Positions 1-9,071 of a stretch of 64,000 bases of DNA are shown in pieces. Positions within the stretch are counted from its first letter, which is position 1, and each line of letters opens with the position of its first letter. The notes under the pieces are model-generated. The model was not told where the DNA came from and did not search any database. It saw nothing but the letters and a program-made list of their open reading frames with translations. A program made the translations under genes and the position numbers. The stretch is taken from the NCBI RefSeq assembly GCF_000426705.1, contig NZ_AUFW01000019.1, positions 62,001-126,000 on the forward strand. Reading direction: 5' to 3'. Source of the stretch: Spirochaeta cellobiosiphila DSM 17781 (GTDB taxonomy: Bacteria; Spirochaetota; Spirochaetia; DSM-17781).

Positions 1-865
1 GGGGCATAGCATTAGGATAGCTGTATCTCCCTTTATTTCCGTTCTCCAAAGAAGAGAAAGTCCAGGGTCCTGGATTATGAAATGCATATAGGATATTAGG
101 ATCCTCTTGTGGTTTAAGAAAAGGCATACCTTTGGGATCTGCCCATAGATAGCCATCAAGTAAAATAGGAGTTTCTGAATCCACCTCTCTAATGGCTTCG
201 ATCATCAGAGTATTAAACAAGTTTAAATCCGCAACGGTTCCCTCTGCCCTCTCCAACCATCTTTTAAAACTACCATTAGGTCTATCGAAACCATATGCAT
301 AAGCAGCACAAGGTTCATTAATAGGATTATAGGCAACAATCGCGGGATGATCCTTAACAGCACTAGCAAGCTCTTTCCAAAAATCAAATGACTGTCTCCA
401 GTACTTCTCATCTTCCCAAAGTCGAGTATCTGTTTCAACTTCATTAGGATTACCATATCTATGTCCAGGGAGTTCGAACATTGTTAACACTATTGCTATA
501 TCATTTTTATAAGCATCATCCAAAATATCCAGCAATAATTCCAGATCATCTCGATTGATTGTCTCAAAATCATCAAGATCGCCTATCAGAAAATCCTTTT
601 CATTTGCAGGTAATAGGTTTGGTCCAAAACGAATGTATTGCAAACCTATTTCTTTTGCTTTATTAAAGTAATCTGGCTCATATCTTTCCATGAAGAAATT
701 CCCACCTTTCTTCTGCTCCAACCAGAATCCAATCTTTCCTGAAGTATTGTTGCCAGATAGAGCTTTCTGATTCTGATGTAAAGTTATTTTATCTGGTGCT
801 TTTTGAAGTGTTGCTGAACATCCAATAAGGAATACCATTATCAAAGATATAATAGTTTTTCTCAT
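1..865 (-). CDS. Secreted GH5-type glycoside hydrolase lipoprotein (partial)
   Basis: Reading frame open from the ATG at 865 to the window edge, so the C-terminus is missing. The first residues form a lipoprotein signal peptide with a lipobox ending in LIGC (Cys16). The body looks like a (beta/alpha)8 glycosidase of the cellulase (GH5) type: the segment YNPINEPCAAYAYGFDRPNG carries the Asn-Glu-Pro motif in which Glu is the general acid, and IRFGPN and ILLDGYLWADP fit neighbouring barrel strands. The nucleophile Glu would lie beyond the window, so family assignment and activity stay provisional. Probably lipid-anchored in the envelope and acting on a beta-glucan or similar polysaccharide. Confidence 0.75.
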   Translation of the reverse strand, partial: MRKTIISLIMVFLIGCSATLQKAPDKITLHQNQKALSGNNTSGKIGFWLEQKKGGNFFMERYEPDYFNKAKEIGLQYIRFGPNLLPANEKDFLIGDLDDFETINRDDLELLLDILDDAYKNDIAIVLTMFELPGHRYGNPNEVETDTRLWEDEKYWRQSFDFWKELASAVKDHPAIVAYNPINEPCAAYAYGFDRPNGSFKRWLERAEGTVADLNLFNTLMIEAIREVDSETPILLDGYLWADPKGMPFLKPQEDPNILYAFHNPGPWTFSSLENGNKGRYSYPNAMP

Positions 866-952
866 TTTTACCCCGATTTTATAAATATGACATTTTATTA
901 TAAGTAGTTATAAGTGAAAATCACAGCTCTCCAAAAGACATTCTTCATATTT

Positions 953-1726
953 TCAAAATACCTTTAGAGATTGGAAAGACAAAAATTTTACAGTCTCTTC
1001 TACTTCCCTATAAAACACCTGAATCATATTTCTTTTTGATTCTCTAAATGAGATTAATAATTCATCGATTAAATATATACGGAAATCATAATAATCACTG
1101 TGTCTTGAATCAATGCTTTTTAATAGAAAAAGGATTTCTAGCATTCTATATAATTTTGATCTTAGGGAATAATTACTCATTTCTAATGTTTTAGATATTA
1201 TTTTAGAATCCTGTATCTCCTCTACAGATTCAAAGATAAAATAATTACCACGTTTAACATATTCATCATCTGTTCTGTTATATATATGTATTTGTCCTAG
1301 AGTTCTTTCTTCCTGGATATATGTGATGGAACCATCTTGTTTGACAAATATCCTATCAATGGACAAGTCTAGTGGTAATTGGATTCTGGGTTCCAGATAA
1401 TAGTTGTCTTTATTTATAAGATAACCTTCATTATCTATATGTAATGCTCCATCACGGGAATAAAGAAAATGAGTTGAATTTGAATCAGAATAACAAAAAA
1501 AGCCATTTCCATTTATAGCACAATCCAATGCTACTCCTGTGTAACGTAAAGTAGCTTGTAGATCTATATCAGCAAAGTTATCCTTGTAACCATTTTCAGA
1601 AATAAAAGATAAATCTTCCACATGTAATTGGTATTCATGCTGATATTTTGATATTTCATTTTTGTTACACCCTATAACTAAAAGAAGAAAAAGAGGTGAT
1701 GCTATAATCCACACAACTTGTTTCAA
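953..1726 (-). CDS. Lipoprotein with FlgG/FlgE-like rod-hook domain
   Basis: I place the start at the TTG at 1726: it follows a GGGAG ribosome site by about 7 nt and gives a clean lipoprotein signal peptide (charged start, hydrophobic core, LVIGC lipobox). The frame is open to an ATG at 1801, but that start would bury the signal. The middle resembles flagellar rod/hook proteins: AINGNGFFCYSD, LYSRDGALHIDNEGYLIN and a GQIHIY stretch match the FlgE/F/G core. Near the C-terminus LEMSN matches the LExSNV motif of FlgG/FlgF, although the usual extreme C-terminal helix then differs. No flagellar genes lie nearby. Function unknown; possibly a periplasmic envelope protein derived from a rod protein. 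Confidence 0.65.
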   Translation of the reverse strand: MKQVVWIIASPLFLLLVIGCNKNEISKYQHEYQLHVEDLSFISENGYKDNFADIDLQATLRYTGVALDCAINGNGFFCYSDSNSTHFLYSRDGALHIDNEGYLINKDNYYLEPRIQLPLDLSIDRIFVKQDGSITYIQEERTLGQIHIYNRTDDEYVKRGNYFIFESVEEIQDSKIISKTLEMSNYSLRSKLYRMLEILFLLKSIDSRHSDYYDFRIYLIDELLISFRESKRNMIQVFYREVEETVKFLSFQSLKVF

Positions 1727-1891
1727 ATGTGATCTCCCAATGAAATAAAAACTTTTACAAATATTGGTAATATTCTTAAGACTGGAGTACAGTGAAAACA
1801 TATCTCTTGTTAGACAATTTTCTGTTGAGGAGAAAAGAATTGAAGAACCTTCTCCATTTTTACTGTTCCAATCATGTTCTTTTTACATGTC

Positions 1892-2455
1892 TCACGTTTC
1901 CTTTAAAACTCCTGATATCATCCCTAATATTATTTGGTAATTTGTATCAACTGGGTTGTCCCCATTAAGTTCTATAGTACTACATGATAAATCTTCTAAC
2001 CAAGTTTTCTGTTGATATCTACTTCTGACATCCATGCCACCGGTTTCATATCGATCTGCCCACTCCATAAATTGTAAAAAATCTTTATATCGATGTCCTT
2101 TGGGAGAGATCTCATCTCCATAGCGTTTAACTTCTCTTTCCCGTAGTCGTTTTAAACGGATTTCATTTGTAACTGAAATAAATATAACTAAATCAAACAA
2201 TGGAATTATGGGATTCCCCCAATCTATTACAGCTCCCGATAAGATCCAATTATCGTAGTAATATAGTTCTTTTTTTAACAAGTTAAGACGTACATCCCTT
2301 GGATTAGTTTCTGTATATTTTGTTTTCCAGAAAAAATCATCAGAATCTAAGTGTTTATGAGGGAGTTTTTTACATAATTTTTCGGCTAATGTTGTTGTGC
2401 CTGATCCAGAAGCGCCAAAAATATGAATATGTTTGTACTTGATATTCTCTTCCAA
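1892..2455 (-). CDS. P-loop NTPase, adenylate-kinase-like
   Basis: A small P-loop kinase-like protein. The Walker A motif GASGSGTT lies near the N-terminus after a short beta strand (HIHIF), and LDSDDFFW and RLKRLREREVKRYG resemble the acceptor and lid regions of adenylate-kinase-like or topology-modulation (FlaR-type) proteins. I prefer the TTG at 2455, preceded by GGAG at 7 nt, which starts the protein just before the first strand; the frame continues to an ATG at 2509. Expected to be a cytoplasmic nucleotide-binding enzyme; substrate unknown. It borders a run of decayed genes. Confidence 0.65.
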   Translation of the reverse strand: MEENIKYKHIHIFGASGSGTTTLAEKLCKKLPHKHLDSDDFFWKTKYTETNPRDVRLNLLKKELYYYDNWILSGAVIDWGNPIIPLFDLVIFISVTNEIRLKRLREREVKRYGDEISPKGHRYKDFLQFMEWADRYETGGMDVRSRYQQKTWLEDLSCSTIELNGDNPVDTNYQIILGMISGVLKET

Positions 2456-2535
2456 TATATCACTCCAGTTTTGATTTCTTATTGTAACTAATATTCTTGA
2501 TATACCCAAAGAAGGTATTCCATGCTAAAGGAAAT

Positions 2536-2712
2536 TCACTCTCTAGGAAACTTTGTTTCTAATAGATCAAATGCACCATTAATCTTACTTTCAATTTCCT
2601 TCATTTTGTATACAATAGTTGATAAAAAACTTCCAGCTTCTACAACTCTATAATGAGCCCATTCTTCAGTTAAATCGATTCTCTTGATTTCACACCTATC
2701 AGACCTCAGCTC
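2536..2712 (-). pseudogene. C-terminal remnant of an unrecognised gene
   Basis: A stretch of about 58 open codons ending in TGA (2536-2538), preceded by in-frame TAA and without a start codon. It contains EIKRIDLTEEWAHYRVVEAG, which reads as genuine protein sequence rather than random translation. Most likely the surviving tail of a degraded gene; the family is not recognised. Confidence 0.4.
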
Positions 2713-2781
2713 TTACTATATAATATTATTGTAAATTGCACAGAGACTATGTTCTAACGCCTTTCTCTTTAGATTTTTGAA

Positions 2782-2938
2782 TTATATCCGCAAAAAACCA
2801 TCTGTATTCATTTTCTTTATGCCAAGGTCACCTAGATGTTCATATCCTAGTTCCTTTAATTCCTGCGTTATCTTATGAAAGCGGGCCATATTCTCAATTA
2901 AAATATCTATATCTATTATTTGTTCAGTATAACCCTAT
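2782..2938 (-). pseudogene. GrpB-family nucleotidyltransferase remnant
   Basis: Fragment of about 50 codons reading IIDIDILIENMARF, then LKELGYEHLGDLGI, which matches the GrpB family signature (KPIIDI followed by GY.h.GdlGI). Both the N-terminal HVGST part and the C-terminal half are missing, and no start codon is visible. Interpreted as a gene remnant. Confidence 0.5.
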
Positions 2939-3082
2939 TCATTTCAAACCCTTTACCACTTTTTCCTTAAATGGGATGCCTTTTTTAATAAAAAAACCAC
3001 ATATCACTTATAATGTTGAACATATAGCTTCATCGATATATGTTTTCCTTGCCCGGCTAATAAGTAAATCATAATCTTTTTA

Positions 3083-3499
3083 TCAACTTACAGTTTTCAC
3101 TCTACCAAGGAGATCACAGAGAGTTTCTACTTCTCTCTTAGAGAGAGCCGCGAATAATTTATCCTCAATGGCAAAAACAATACCATCTGCTTCTTTTAAT
3201 AAAGCTAATCCTCTAGGAGTAAGTTCAATTTTTTGTATTCGTCCGTGAGTCTCCGAATCAAACCATTTTATGAGTCCATTTTCTTCGAGCTTGTTTACAA
3301 TCAAAATTATAGTTTGAGGGGATACGAAACATTTTCTGGCAACTTCAGCATTTGATATACCAGGGAAATTCATCAATAACACTTAAACTAGAATATTGAG
3401 ACGTTGTTAAGCCAATCGTTTTTAGCTCCCTATCCATATGATTTCTTATTTCCTGTTGCACTACTTTTAGTAAATATCCAGCATGGTGACAACAATTAA
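3083..3499 (-). pseudogene. MarR-family regulator, frameshifted
   Basis: The intact 3' part (3083-3382) encodes the winged helix of a MarR repressor: ISNAEVARKCFVSPQTI, then NKLEENGLI and TPRGLALL. The N-terminal helix (QQEIRNHMDRELKTIGLTTS) lies upstream in another frame. The frames join at a CCC run (3363-3365); removing one C restores DEFPGISNAE. No start codon is seen upstream of the first part. Either a true pseudogene or a sequencing slip. It diverges from a broken VOC gene, a common pairing of a regulator and its target. Confidence 0.6.
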
Positions 3500-3673
3500 C
3501 GGATTAGACTTTTTTTCCCTACAAGTTTTTGATTTAGATAAGTCCAAAGAATTTTATACAGAAGTTATTGGGTTTGACACTATACCACAGAGTCCACCCC
3601 AAGTCCCTTTGGATTAACCTTTCAGTTCAAAGATATCAATGGTTATACACTAACAGTCCATGACAAAGCTTAA
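3484..3673 (+). pseudogene. VOC (glyoxalase-fold) protein remnant
   Basis: Begins with an ATG and reads MVTTINGLDFF, then FDLDKSKEFYTEVIGF, the typical first betaalphabetabetabeta unit of a vicinal-oxygen-chelate protein, before a stop at about 3618. A second frame (3620-3673) reads FQFKDINGYTLTVHDKA and a stop, which is the usual C-terminal end of the same family. The middle is deleted and the frame broken, so the gene is dead. Confidence 0.6.
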
Positions 3674-3880
3674 GTTATATTGAATTACTAAATCTTATAG
3701 AGTCTGTATTACCTCTTAGAGATACCGTCCCTCTAGCCTAATCTGTAACATTCAAAGTCATGCTAGATTTCAAGTGTTTTATCAGAGCTATAGGAATACA
3801 ACATAATAGTTCCTACCATAGCGGAAACCAGATAATTTCAAATCAATGATGTTATTAAACTTCCCTTCTATCTTACCCAC

Positions 3881-4162
3881 TCACCAAATCCTAGAATAAA
3901 TAAGTAAATCGACAAAACCTTTATTTCCCCAATATTCTGGTAATAGGTCATATCCGAGACAAGCACGCTTATGATATGAGTTTATTAGGTACAATCCACA
4001 GGTTCCTATAATCGTACCCGATTTGGATATAGTAAAACGCACTTGTTTCTTTTCCTGATAGAAATTTAACCAACGCTGGATATGCTTTTCAGCTTGGCTA
4101 ATCTCAGTGAAGGGTTCGAGGTCATAATATTTACAAACCTGTTCTGATTCTATTATATTCAT
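3881..4162 (-). pseudogene. GNAT acetyltransferase, truncated
   Basis: The 93-residue product starts like a RimJ/RimL-type N-acetyltransferase: the segment GTIIGTCGLYLI precedes the central strands and GYDLLPEYWGNKG is the family's conserved turn before the acetyl-CoA loop. It then ends, at about half the usual 170-180 residues, so the acetyl-CoA-binding half is missing. Likely inactive; last member of the cluster of decayed genes at 2.5-4.2 kb. Confidence 0.55.
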
Positions 4163-4610
4163 TTTCCTATTATAGGCATAATGTTAATATTCTTTCATCT
4201 TATTTATATTGACCGATTTCCTCTTAAATGTAAGGAATGCTTTCTGTTATTAAAAAGGAAATCGGTATAGCAATAGATTATTTATTGAAAACATAAACAC
4301 TAACTTTTTCTCGTCATTGCCCCAAGTTCGTCCCCCTATGGCCCTGTCATCTTATGATGTAGTAACAGAACAACCTTTCGTCAGTTTCTAATTATAGATC
4401 TAACATATTACTAAAGAGGAATAAGAACAATTTAACTGCATATGTTGGAGGTGATTTGCTTTATGAAGTTTAATTTTGACGAGATCAATCAGTATACAGC
4501 ATTTACTGGTACTAACAATATTTATCATATGGATAATAGTTGCAAAAAACCCACCTTTTTAATAAGGCGGGTCTCTTTATGGCATTAGATAGATATAAGT
4601 GTTGGTTGGT
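4163..4610. other. Intergenic region, 10-bp inverted repeat
   Basis: No convincing gene. A perfect 10-bp inverted repeat (ACCGATTTCC at 4212-4221, GGAAATCGGT at 4257-4266) encloses 35 bases. A 41-codon open frame (4463-4588, +) with weak coding character runs into the terminator of the next gene and is probably fortuitous. Confidence 0.4.
4548..4582 (-). terminator. Rho-independent terminator of the enoyl-CoA reductase gene
   Basis: On the minus strand ACCCGCC, a loop, then GGTGGGT followed by six T. One A.C mismatch in a 7-bp stem. It lies about 30 bases past the stop codon of the leftward reductase gene. Confidence 0.75.
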
Positions 4611-5777
4611 TTAGATTTCTACATCTGCATCGTAATCGACGCCTGGAATATCAAAACCATTTTGATTCATGAATTCAGTTCTGAAACCTTCCAAGTCTGT
4701 TAATTCTTCTAAATTATCATCCTTGATTTGAGACCAGATGTCTTCAACAGCTTGTTGAACATCATCTCTTAATTCCCAATCATCCATACGAATCATTTTA
4801 TCCTCATCAATTTTCACAGCATCAGAGCCATAGATTTTATCAGATAACATACGGTACATTTGCTCAATACAAGCTTCATGTAGACCTTTTTCTTTCATGA
4901 CTTTGTACAAAATACCTGTGTATAGAGACACAACAGGAATAACAGAACTAGCCCGCGTTACAAGAGCTTTGTTTACAGAGATATAGGCTTCACCATTAAC
5001 CTTTGTCATTAGCTCTCTAATCTTGTCTGCTGTATCTTCCAAGTGTTTCTTAGCTTGTCCAATAGTCCCGTTTCTATAGATAGCATGAGTTACTTTGGGT
5101 CCAATATAGGAGTATGCAATAATCTTAGCACCTGTTTCCAGAACGTCAGCTTCCAGTAAAGCATTTACCCATAGCTCCCAATCTTCACCACCCATTACTT
5201 TCTTGGTAGCAATGACTTCTTCTTCATTAGCAGGTTCAATAACAGCTAGCTTTACTTCTCCTTTGATAGGATCAATACTTTTGGCTGAATAAGAATCACC
5301 TAGAGTTTTTAGAACAGATCGATACGTTTCTCCCGTGTCAGGATCTACCCGGATCCCACTCGCCAGGGAGTAGACAACCAAATCAACCTTTCCAAGATCG
5401 GCTTTAATGGCATTGATAACTTCTGCTTTCATTTCATGGCTGAAAGCATCCCCATTAAAACTCTTAGCATAAAGACCTGCTTCTTTAGCATATCTTTCAA
5501 ATGCAGCAGTGTTATACCAACCTGCTGTACCAGGTCTCTTTCCACTTCCTTCTTTCTCAAAAGCAACACCAATAGTAGAGGCTCCTGATCCAAAGGCAGT
5601 AGTTATCCTTGTGGCTAAACCAAACCCTGTTGAACTACCAATAACAAGGACTTTTTTAGGACCATTAAAAGCTCCATGGCTCTTAACATAGTTGATTTGT
5701 CTTTCGACCTCTTTATCACATCCAACGGGATGGGCTGACATACAAATATTATTACGAATTTTAGGTGTTACGACCAT
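4611..5777 (-). CDS. fabV: Trans-2-enoyl-CoA / enoyl-ACP reductase (FabV/Ter)
   Basis: NADH-dependent reductase converting trans-2-enoyl-CoA (or enoyl-ACP) to the acyl thioester, used in butyrate-type fermentation or fatty-acid synthesis. The 388-residue length is usual for FabV/Ter. Visible hallmarks: the Rossmann loop GSSTGFGLATR near residue 48, the YSLASG strand, and the catalytic Tyr-x8-Lys motif YRNGTIGQAK that distinguishes FabV/Ter from the Y-x6-K of FabI. The ATG at 5777 has AAAGGA 7 nt upstream. Single-gene unit with its own terminator. The sequence alone does not separate the CoA-specific Ter from the ACP-specific FabV. Confidence 0.93.
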   Translation of the reverse strand: MVVTPKIRNNICMSAHPVGCDKEVERQINYVKSHGAFNGPKKVLVIGSSTGFGLATRITTAFGSGASTIGVAFEKEGSGKRPGTAGWYNTAAFERYAKEAGLYAKSFNGDAFSHEMKAEVINAIKADLGKVDLVVYSLASGIRVDPDTGETYRSVLKTLGDSYSAKSIDPIKGEVKLAVIEPANEEEVIATKKVMGGEDWELWVNALLEADVLETGAKIIAYSYIGPKVTHAIYRNGTIGQAKKHLEDTADKIRELMTKVNGEAYISVNKALVTRASSVIPVVSLYTGILYKVMKEKGLHEACIEQMYRMLSDKIYGSDAVKIDEDKMIRMDDWELRDDVQQAVEDIWSQIKDDNLEELTDLEGFRTEFMNQNGFDIPGVDYDADVEI

Positions 5778-5869
5778 TTCACTTTCCTTTCTTCTAAGGT
5801 GTTTAAAACTCTACCGCTTAGGGGCAGAACTGTCAAGATAATGAATATGCAAGGCTCAAAATTCAGGAA

Positions 5870-7093
5870 TTACTTATTCTTTTGCCATATACCTGGTTGT
5901 ATCTCTCGGAGACCATAACGATAGAGATCTCCTTTTCCACTGAATATGACATAGGTTTTGTCATTTATAGACCTCCAAAAGTCGGACATATCCTTAATGT
6001 CCTCAATCTTGTTCAAGGACAGATCCAGGTATATAACACCGACAAAGGGAACCTGTTCTGGTAAATCTTCCAGCTTATGATAATTCTGTAATCTTTGGAG
6101 AAGACTGTTCATTTTCACAAAATGTTTAGAGGGATCCTTACTTTTAAGGAAAAATCGACTTTTTTCATCTTGAGATAGATAAGGAAACATGTTCTCTTGG
6201 TAGATACCAGAATGGATTTTTTCCAGCTCCTCTTCTCCCTGTACATAAAAATCCCCTCTGACTCCATCAACGAGAGTAGACATCATAATGAACAACTGGA
6301 TACCTCGTGAGGATTGCTTTCCTATATACATATATTTCGTAAGTATCAAATCATCAGTTTTATCTTTGATTTCATAAAGGAAACGCTGGATTTGATCAGG
6401 TGCTTTTACTGCTGGTTTATCCTCTTTACTGGTCTTAAGTCCGCCGCCATGATCATGAAGATCATTAATATGGATTGTAGTTTGAACTGGCTTCTGATGG
6501 CCAAACAAGCGATAAAGCAGGATAGCCCCCAGGAATAGTAAAAAGAACCCCGTAGGTTGACTTAATATACTTATAGGGGCCTGGCTTAGGACGGGAATAT
6601 CATAGGATACGCCCCCACTAACAAAATGTGGTAAGCTTATGGTGCCCGCCCCCAGGGCTTCTCTTATTAAGGAGAGAAACAATCCTAGTAAAATATACCC
6701 TAAACCTTCTAGTAAGATATGGCCTAACCAGGTGGATAAGTTCTCCTCTTCAGAACGGCCTTTTTGCAATTCAAATATATACGTACCAAGGAACAATATT
6801 TTTATATAAAAACCAATAGCTTTATAGTAAGTAGGACTAAAGAACCAAAGACCACTTAAAAATAATGTCCCCCCCACTAAAAGTGTACCAAGAAAAGCCC
6901 AATCCTTTTGGTTTTCTTTCATAGAGGGTTCGATAAATGCATAGACAGCCCCCTGATAGAGGGTAATAAAAAGCACAGCTATGGCCATGATAATGGCATA
7001 ATCCACACGTAAGGTTAGACCTACTAATGGGGCTATACCAAGAAGTTTGACAAAGTAAGTATTTTTAAACACCAAAGATGTTCTAATTTCCAC
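5870..7093 (-). CDS. Rnf/Nqr-like membrane protein with cytoplasmic C-domain
   Basis: 407 residues. About 200 N-terminal residues form roughly six hydrophobic segments; FKNTYFVKLLGIAPL at the start and LIREALGAGTI later resemble the integral subunits RnfA/RnfE and NqrD/NqrE, which carry ions in redox-driven pumps. After the last membrane segment (ending near FFLLFLGAILLYRLFG) comes a hydrophilic stretch of about 190 residues, with a His/Gly-rich linker (HINDLHDHGGG), absent from Rnf subunits. No other rnf genes are adjacent. The gene overlaps the AI-2E-type gene by 11 bases and ends the operon. Function unknown; the Rnf relation is inferred from motifs. Confidence 0.55.
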   Translation of the reverse strand: MEIRTSLVFKNTYFVKLLGIAPLVGLTLRVDYAIIMAIAVLFITLYQGAVYAFIEPSMKENQKDWAFLGTLLVGGTLFLSGLWFFSPTYYKAIGFYIKILFLGTYIFELQKGRSEEENLSTWLGHILLEGLGYILLGLFLSLIREALGAGTISLPHFVSGGVSYDIPVLSQAPISILSQPTGFFLLFLGAILLYRLFGHQKPVQTTIHINDLHDHGGGLKTSKEDKPAVKAPDQIQRFLYEIKDKTDDLILTKYMYIGKQSSRGIQLFIMMSTLVDGVRGDFYVQGEEELEKIHSGIYQENMFPYLSQDEKSRFFLKSKDPSKHFVKMNSLLQRLQNYHKLEDLPEQVPFVGVIYLDLSLNKIEDIKDMSDFWRSINDKTYVIFSGKGDLYRYGLREIQPGIWQKNK

Positions 7094-8123
7094 TATTTTT
7101 CTCCCGAATCACACGACCTGAGGCCATTAAGACAGATATTGGACGTAGGGCATCAATATTGGCAGATATGATTTTGATGATTACCATTAAAGGCACACTT
7201 AATATCATTCCAACAATTCCCCATAGCCATCCGAAGAATAATAAACTCACCAAAATTAGTAAAGGTGACAAATCCAAACTATCTCCTTGCATTTTTGGTT
7301 CAGCTAAATTACCTAATATCATCTGAATGCTAGCAGTTCCAATGAAGACAATCAATGGAACTCGCCAATCAGGGTAAAACTGTACAAAAGCCAGTATAGA
7401 AGTTAGGAACACAACAAATATGGAACCAATGTTGGGAATAAAATTAAACAGGAATCCAATGATTCCCCATATAGGAGCAAAGTCCACCCCTGCCCAGGTT
7501 ACCACAAGAAAGATTAAAAATCCTGTTAGTAGGGATATACTCATCTTGACAATCAAATACCGGCCAATCTGAGAGTTAATGTCATGAATCATTCGAAATA
7601 TACGTGTAGAAGTTTTGATATGAAAAGCTCTTCTAACCTTTAAGTCAAAGTAAGGAGCTTCAAAGGATACAAACATTAGAAATATCAAGACAATGCCTAA
7701 AGCCTTAAGAAAGGACATAAAATTACTGGACCACCCCACTAATATATTACTTAGAGTGGATGTCCAATTAAACTCATCAATCAAATCACCCGGAATCTGA
7801 AAACGGGTCATGATATCCTCAAGGATAGCCAGGAATCGATCCTGATACTTTGGCATCTCATGTACAAAGGACCGTAAGCTGGAATAGAAAAATATACCAA
7901 GAACATAGATTAGTCCTAATATGAGGCCTATCATTAATAAAATAGCAATGAACCGGGGAATCCTCAGTTTGGTCAGAAATTTTACAATAGGTAAGAGGGT
8001 AAAGTGCAATAACACCGCAATGACTAGGGGTTGGAGGACATTCTGGGTCAGCTTGGCGATGGCCATAAAGGCTATCAACAGCATGGTACTGAGGAAAAAA
8101 GTATTTAGTCTTTCAGAATTCAC
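7083..8123 (-). CDS. AI-2E family transporter (PerM/YhhT-type)
   Basis: 346-residue membrane protein of the AI-2E family (about eight membrane segments). The typical pattern is visible: a hydrophobic pair at the N-terminus, a soluble central region, then FNFIPNIGSIF, GNLAEPKMQG and the closing helix pair LFFGWLWGIVGMILSVPLM. Members export autoinducer-2 or act as Na+/H+ antiporters; substrate cannot be read from sequence. Lies 15 bases downstream of the CDF gene and overlaps the next gene, so it is co-transcribed in the leftward operon. Confidence 0.85.
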   Translation of the reverse strand: MNSERLNTFFLSTMLLIAFMAIAKLTQNVLQPLVIAVLLHFTLLPIVKFLTKLRIPRFIAILLMIGLILGLIYVLGIFFYSSLRSFVHEMPKYQDRFLAILEDIMTRFQIPGDLIDEFNWTSTLSNILVGWSSNFMSFLKALGIVLIFLMFVSFEAPYFDLKVRRAFHIKTSTRIFRMIHDINSQIGRYLIVKMSISLLTGFLIFLVVTWAGVDFAPIWGIIGFLFNFIPNIGSIFVVFLTSILAFVQFYPDWRVPLIVFIGTASIQMILGNLAEPKMQGDSLDLSPLLILVSLLFFGWLWGIVGMILSVPLMVIIKIISANIDALRPISVLMASGRVIREKNSGN

Positions 8124-8138
8124 AGAATGTCTCCTTTG

Positions 8139-9071
8139 TTATTGGGGATTCAAATCCGATTCCTTTAAACCGAACTCTTCCCTGGAATGATGGATACCCT
8201 CTGGTTCAACATGGATAAGAACATCATAAATATTTTCCACACTATGTCGTATGGACTTCTCCACTTCAGAAGCCAATTGATGTCCTTCTGCCACACTTAA
8301 CTGAGGATCAACCTCAATATCCATTTCCACTACATATAAATTATTCACTTTCCGTATTCGAGTCTTATGAGGATTATTAACGCCTTGTATTTTTTTTACT
8401 GCATCAAATACTATTTTATATATCTCTGGATCACTGATACCATCCATTAATTCTTCACTGGTTTCGATAAAAATCTCAAATCCTACTTTAACGATGATTA
8501 CACTCAAAAAGAGAGCCAGTATTTTATCCAATATAGGGAGCCCAAGGATAAAGGTAAAGAATAAACCTATTAAGACACTGAAAGAGATCAGGATATCATT
8601 ACGCATATTCTTTGCATCAGCGATAAGCATATTCGATTGGGTTAACCGCCCTATTCGCCCTTTATAGAGAGCCAAAAGAATCTTTCCTATAACACTGATT
8701 CCTGTAGCGATTAGAGCTAAGGACGTTGGAATAGCCATAGATTGTTTTATTATTAATTGCTTTATAGTAGTAACGGCCAGTTGAAAACCAGCAAAAACGA
8801 TCACAAAGGATAGAACTTTTGTAGCGATTGTTTCAGCCCTTCCATGTCCATAGGGATGTTGAGCATCCGGCGGTTTTGCAGCAATTCTAGCTGATACAAG
8901 GGTGATGATACTGGTTAAGATATCTGTCGCCGAATCGACACCATCCCCAATAACAGCCAAAGAACCACTTAGGAAACCTAAAACTAGTTTTGTTCCACTC
9001 AAGAGGGCATTCCCCATGATTCCCGCCCAACTGGCACGATTGATTAAATGTAAACGCTCTTTACTATCCAT
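8139..9071 (-). CDS. Cation diffusion facilitator (CDF) metal exporter
   Basis: 310-residue CDF protein: an N-terminal six-helix membrane domain followed by a cytoplasmic betaalphabetabeta domain (about residues 210-300). The metal-site motifs are present: GDGVDSATD in helix II (the HxxxD/DxxxD position) and HPYGHGRAET after helix III. The C-terminal VVEMDIEVDP and HVEP match the metallochaperone-like domain. Expected to export Zn2+, Mn2+, Fe2+ or similar by proton antiport. Its start overlaps the end of the radical-SAM gene by one base, consistent with translational coupling. Confidence 0.9.
   Translation of the reverse strand: MDSKERLHLINRASWAGIMGNALLSGTKLVLGFLSGSLAVIGDGVDSATDILTSIITLVSARIAAKPPDAQHPYGHGRAETIATKVLSFVIVFAGFQLAVTTIKQLIIKQSMAIPTSLALIATGISVIGKILLALYKGRIGRLTQSNMLIADAKNMRNDILISFSVLIGLFFTFILGLPILDKILALFLSVIIVKVGFEIFIETSEELMDGISDPEIYKIVFDAVKKIQGVNNPHKTRIRKVNNLYVVEMDIEVDPQLSVAEGHQLASEVEKSIRHSVENIYDVLIHVEPEGIHHSREEFGLKESDLNPQ

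Noticed and set aside
223-456. Open frame of 77 codons on the minus strand
   Set aside because: It lies in another frame of the glycosidase gene, whose motifs are convincing; the shorter frame has no motif or ribosome site.
4212-4266. Inverted repeat as insertion-sequence ends
   Set aside because: Only 35 bases lie between the arms, there is no transposase and no target duplication could be seen.
4463-4588. Short rightward ORF of 41 codons before the fabV terminator
   Set aside because: It reads through a terminator hairpin, has no recognisable protein features and lies in a decayed region.
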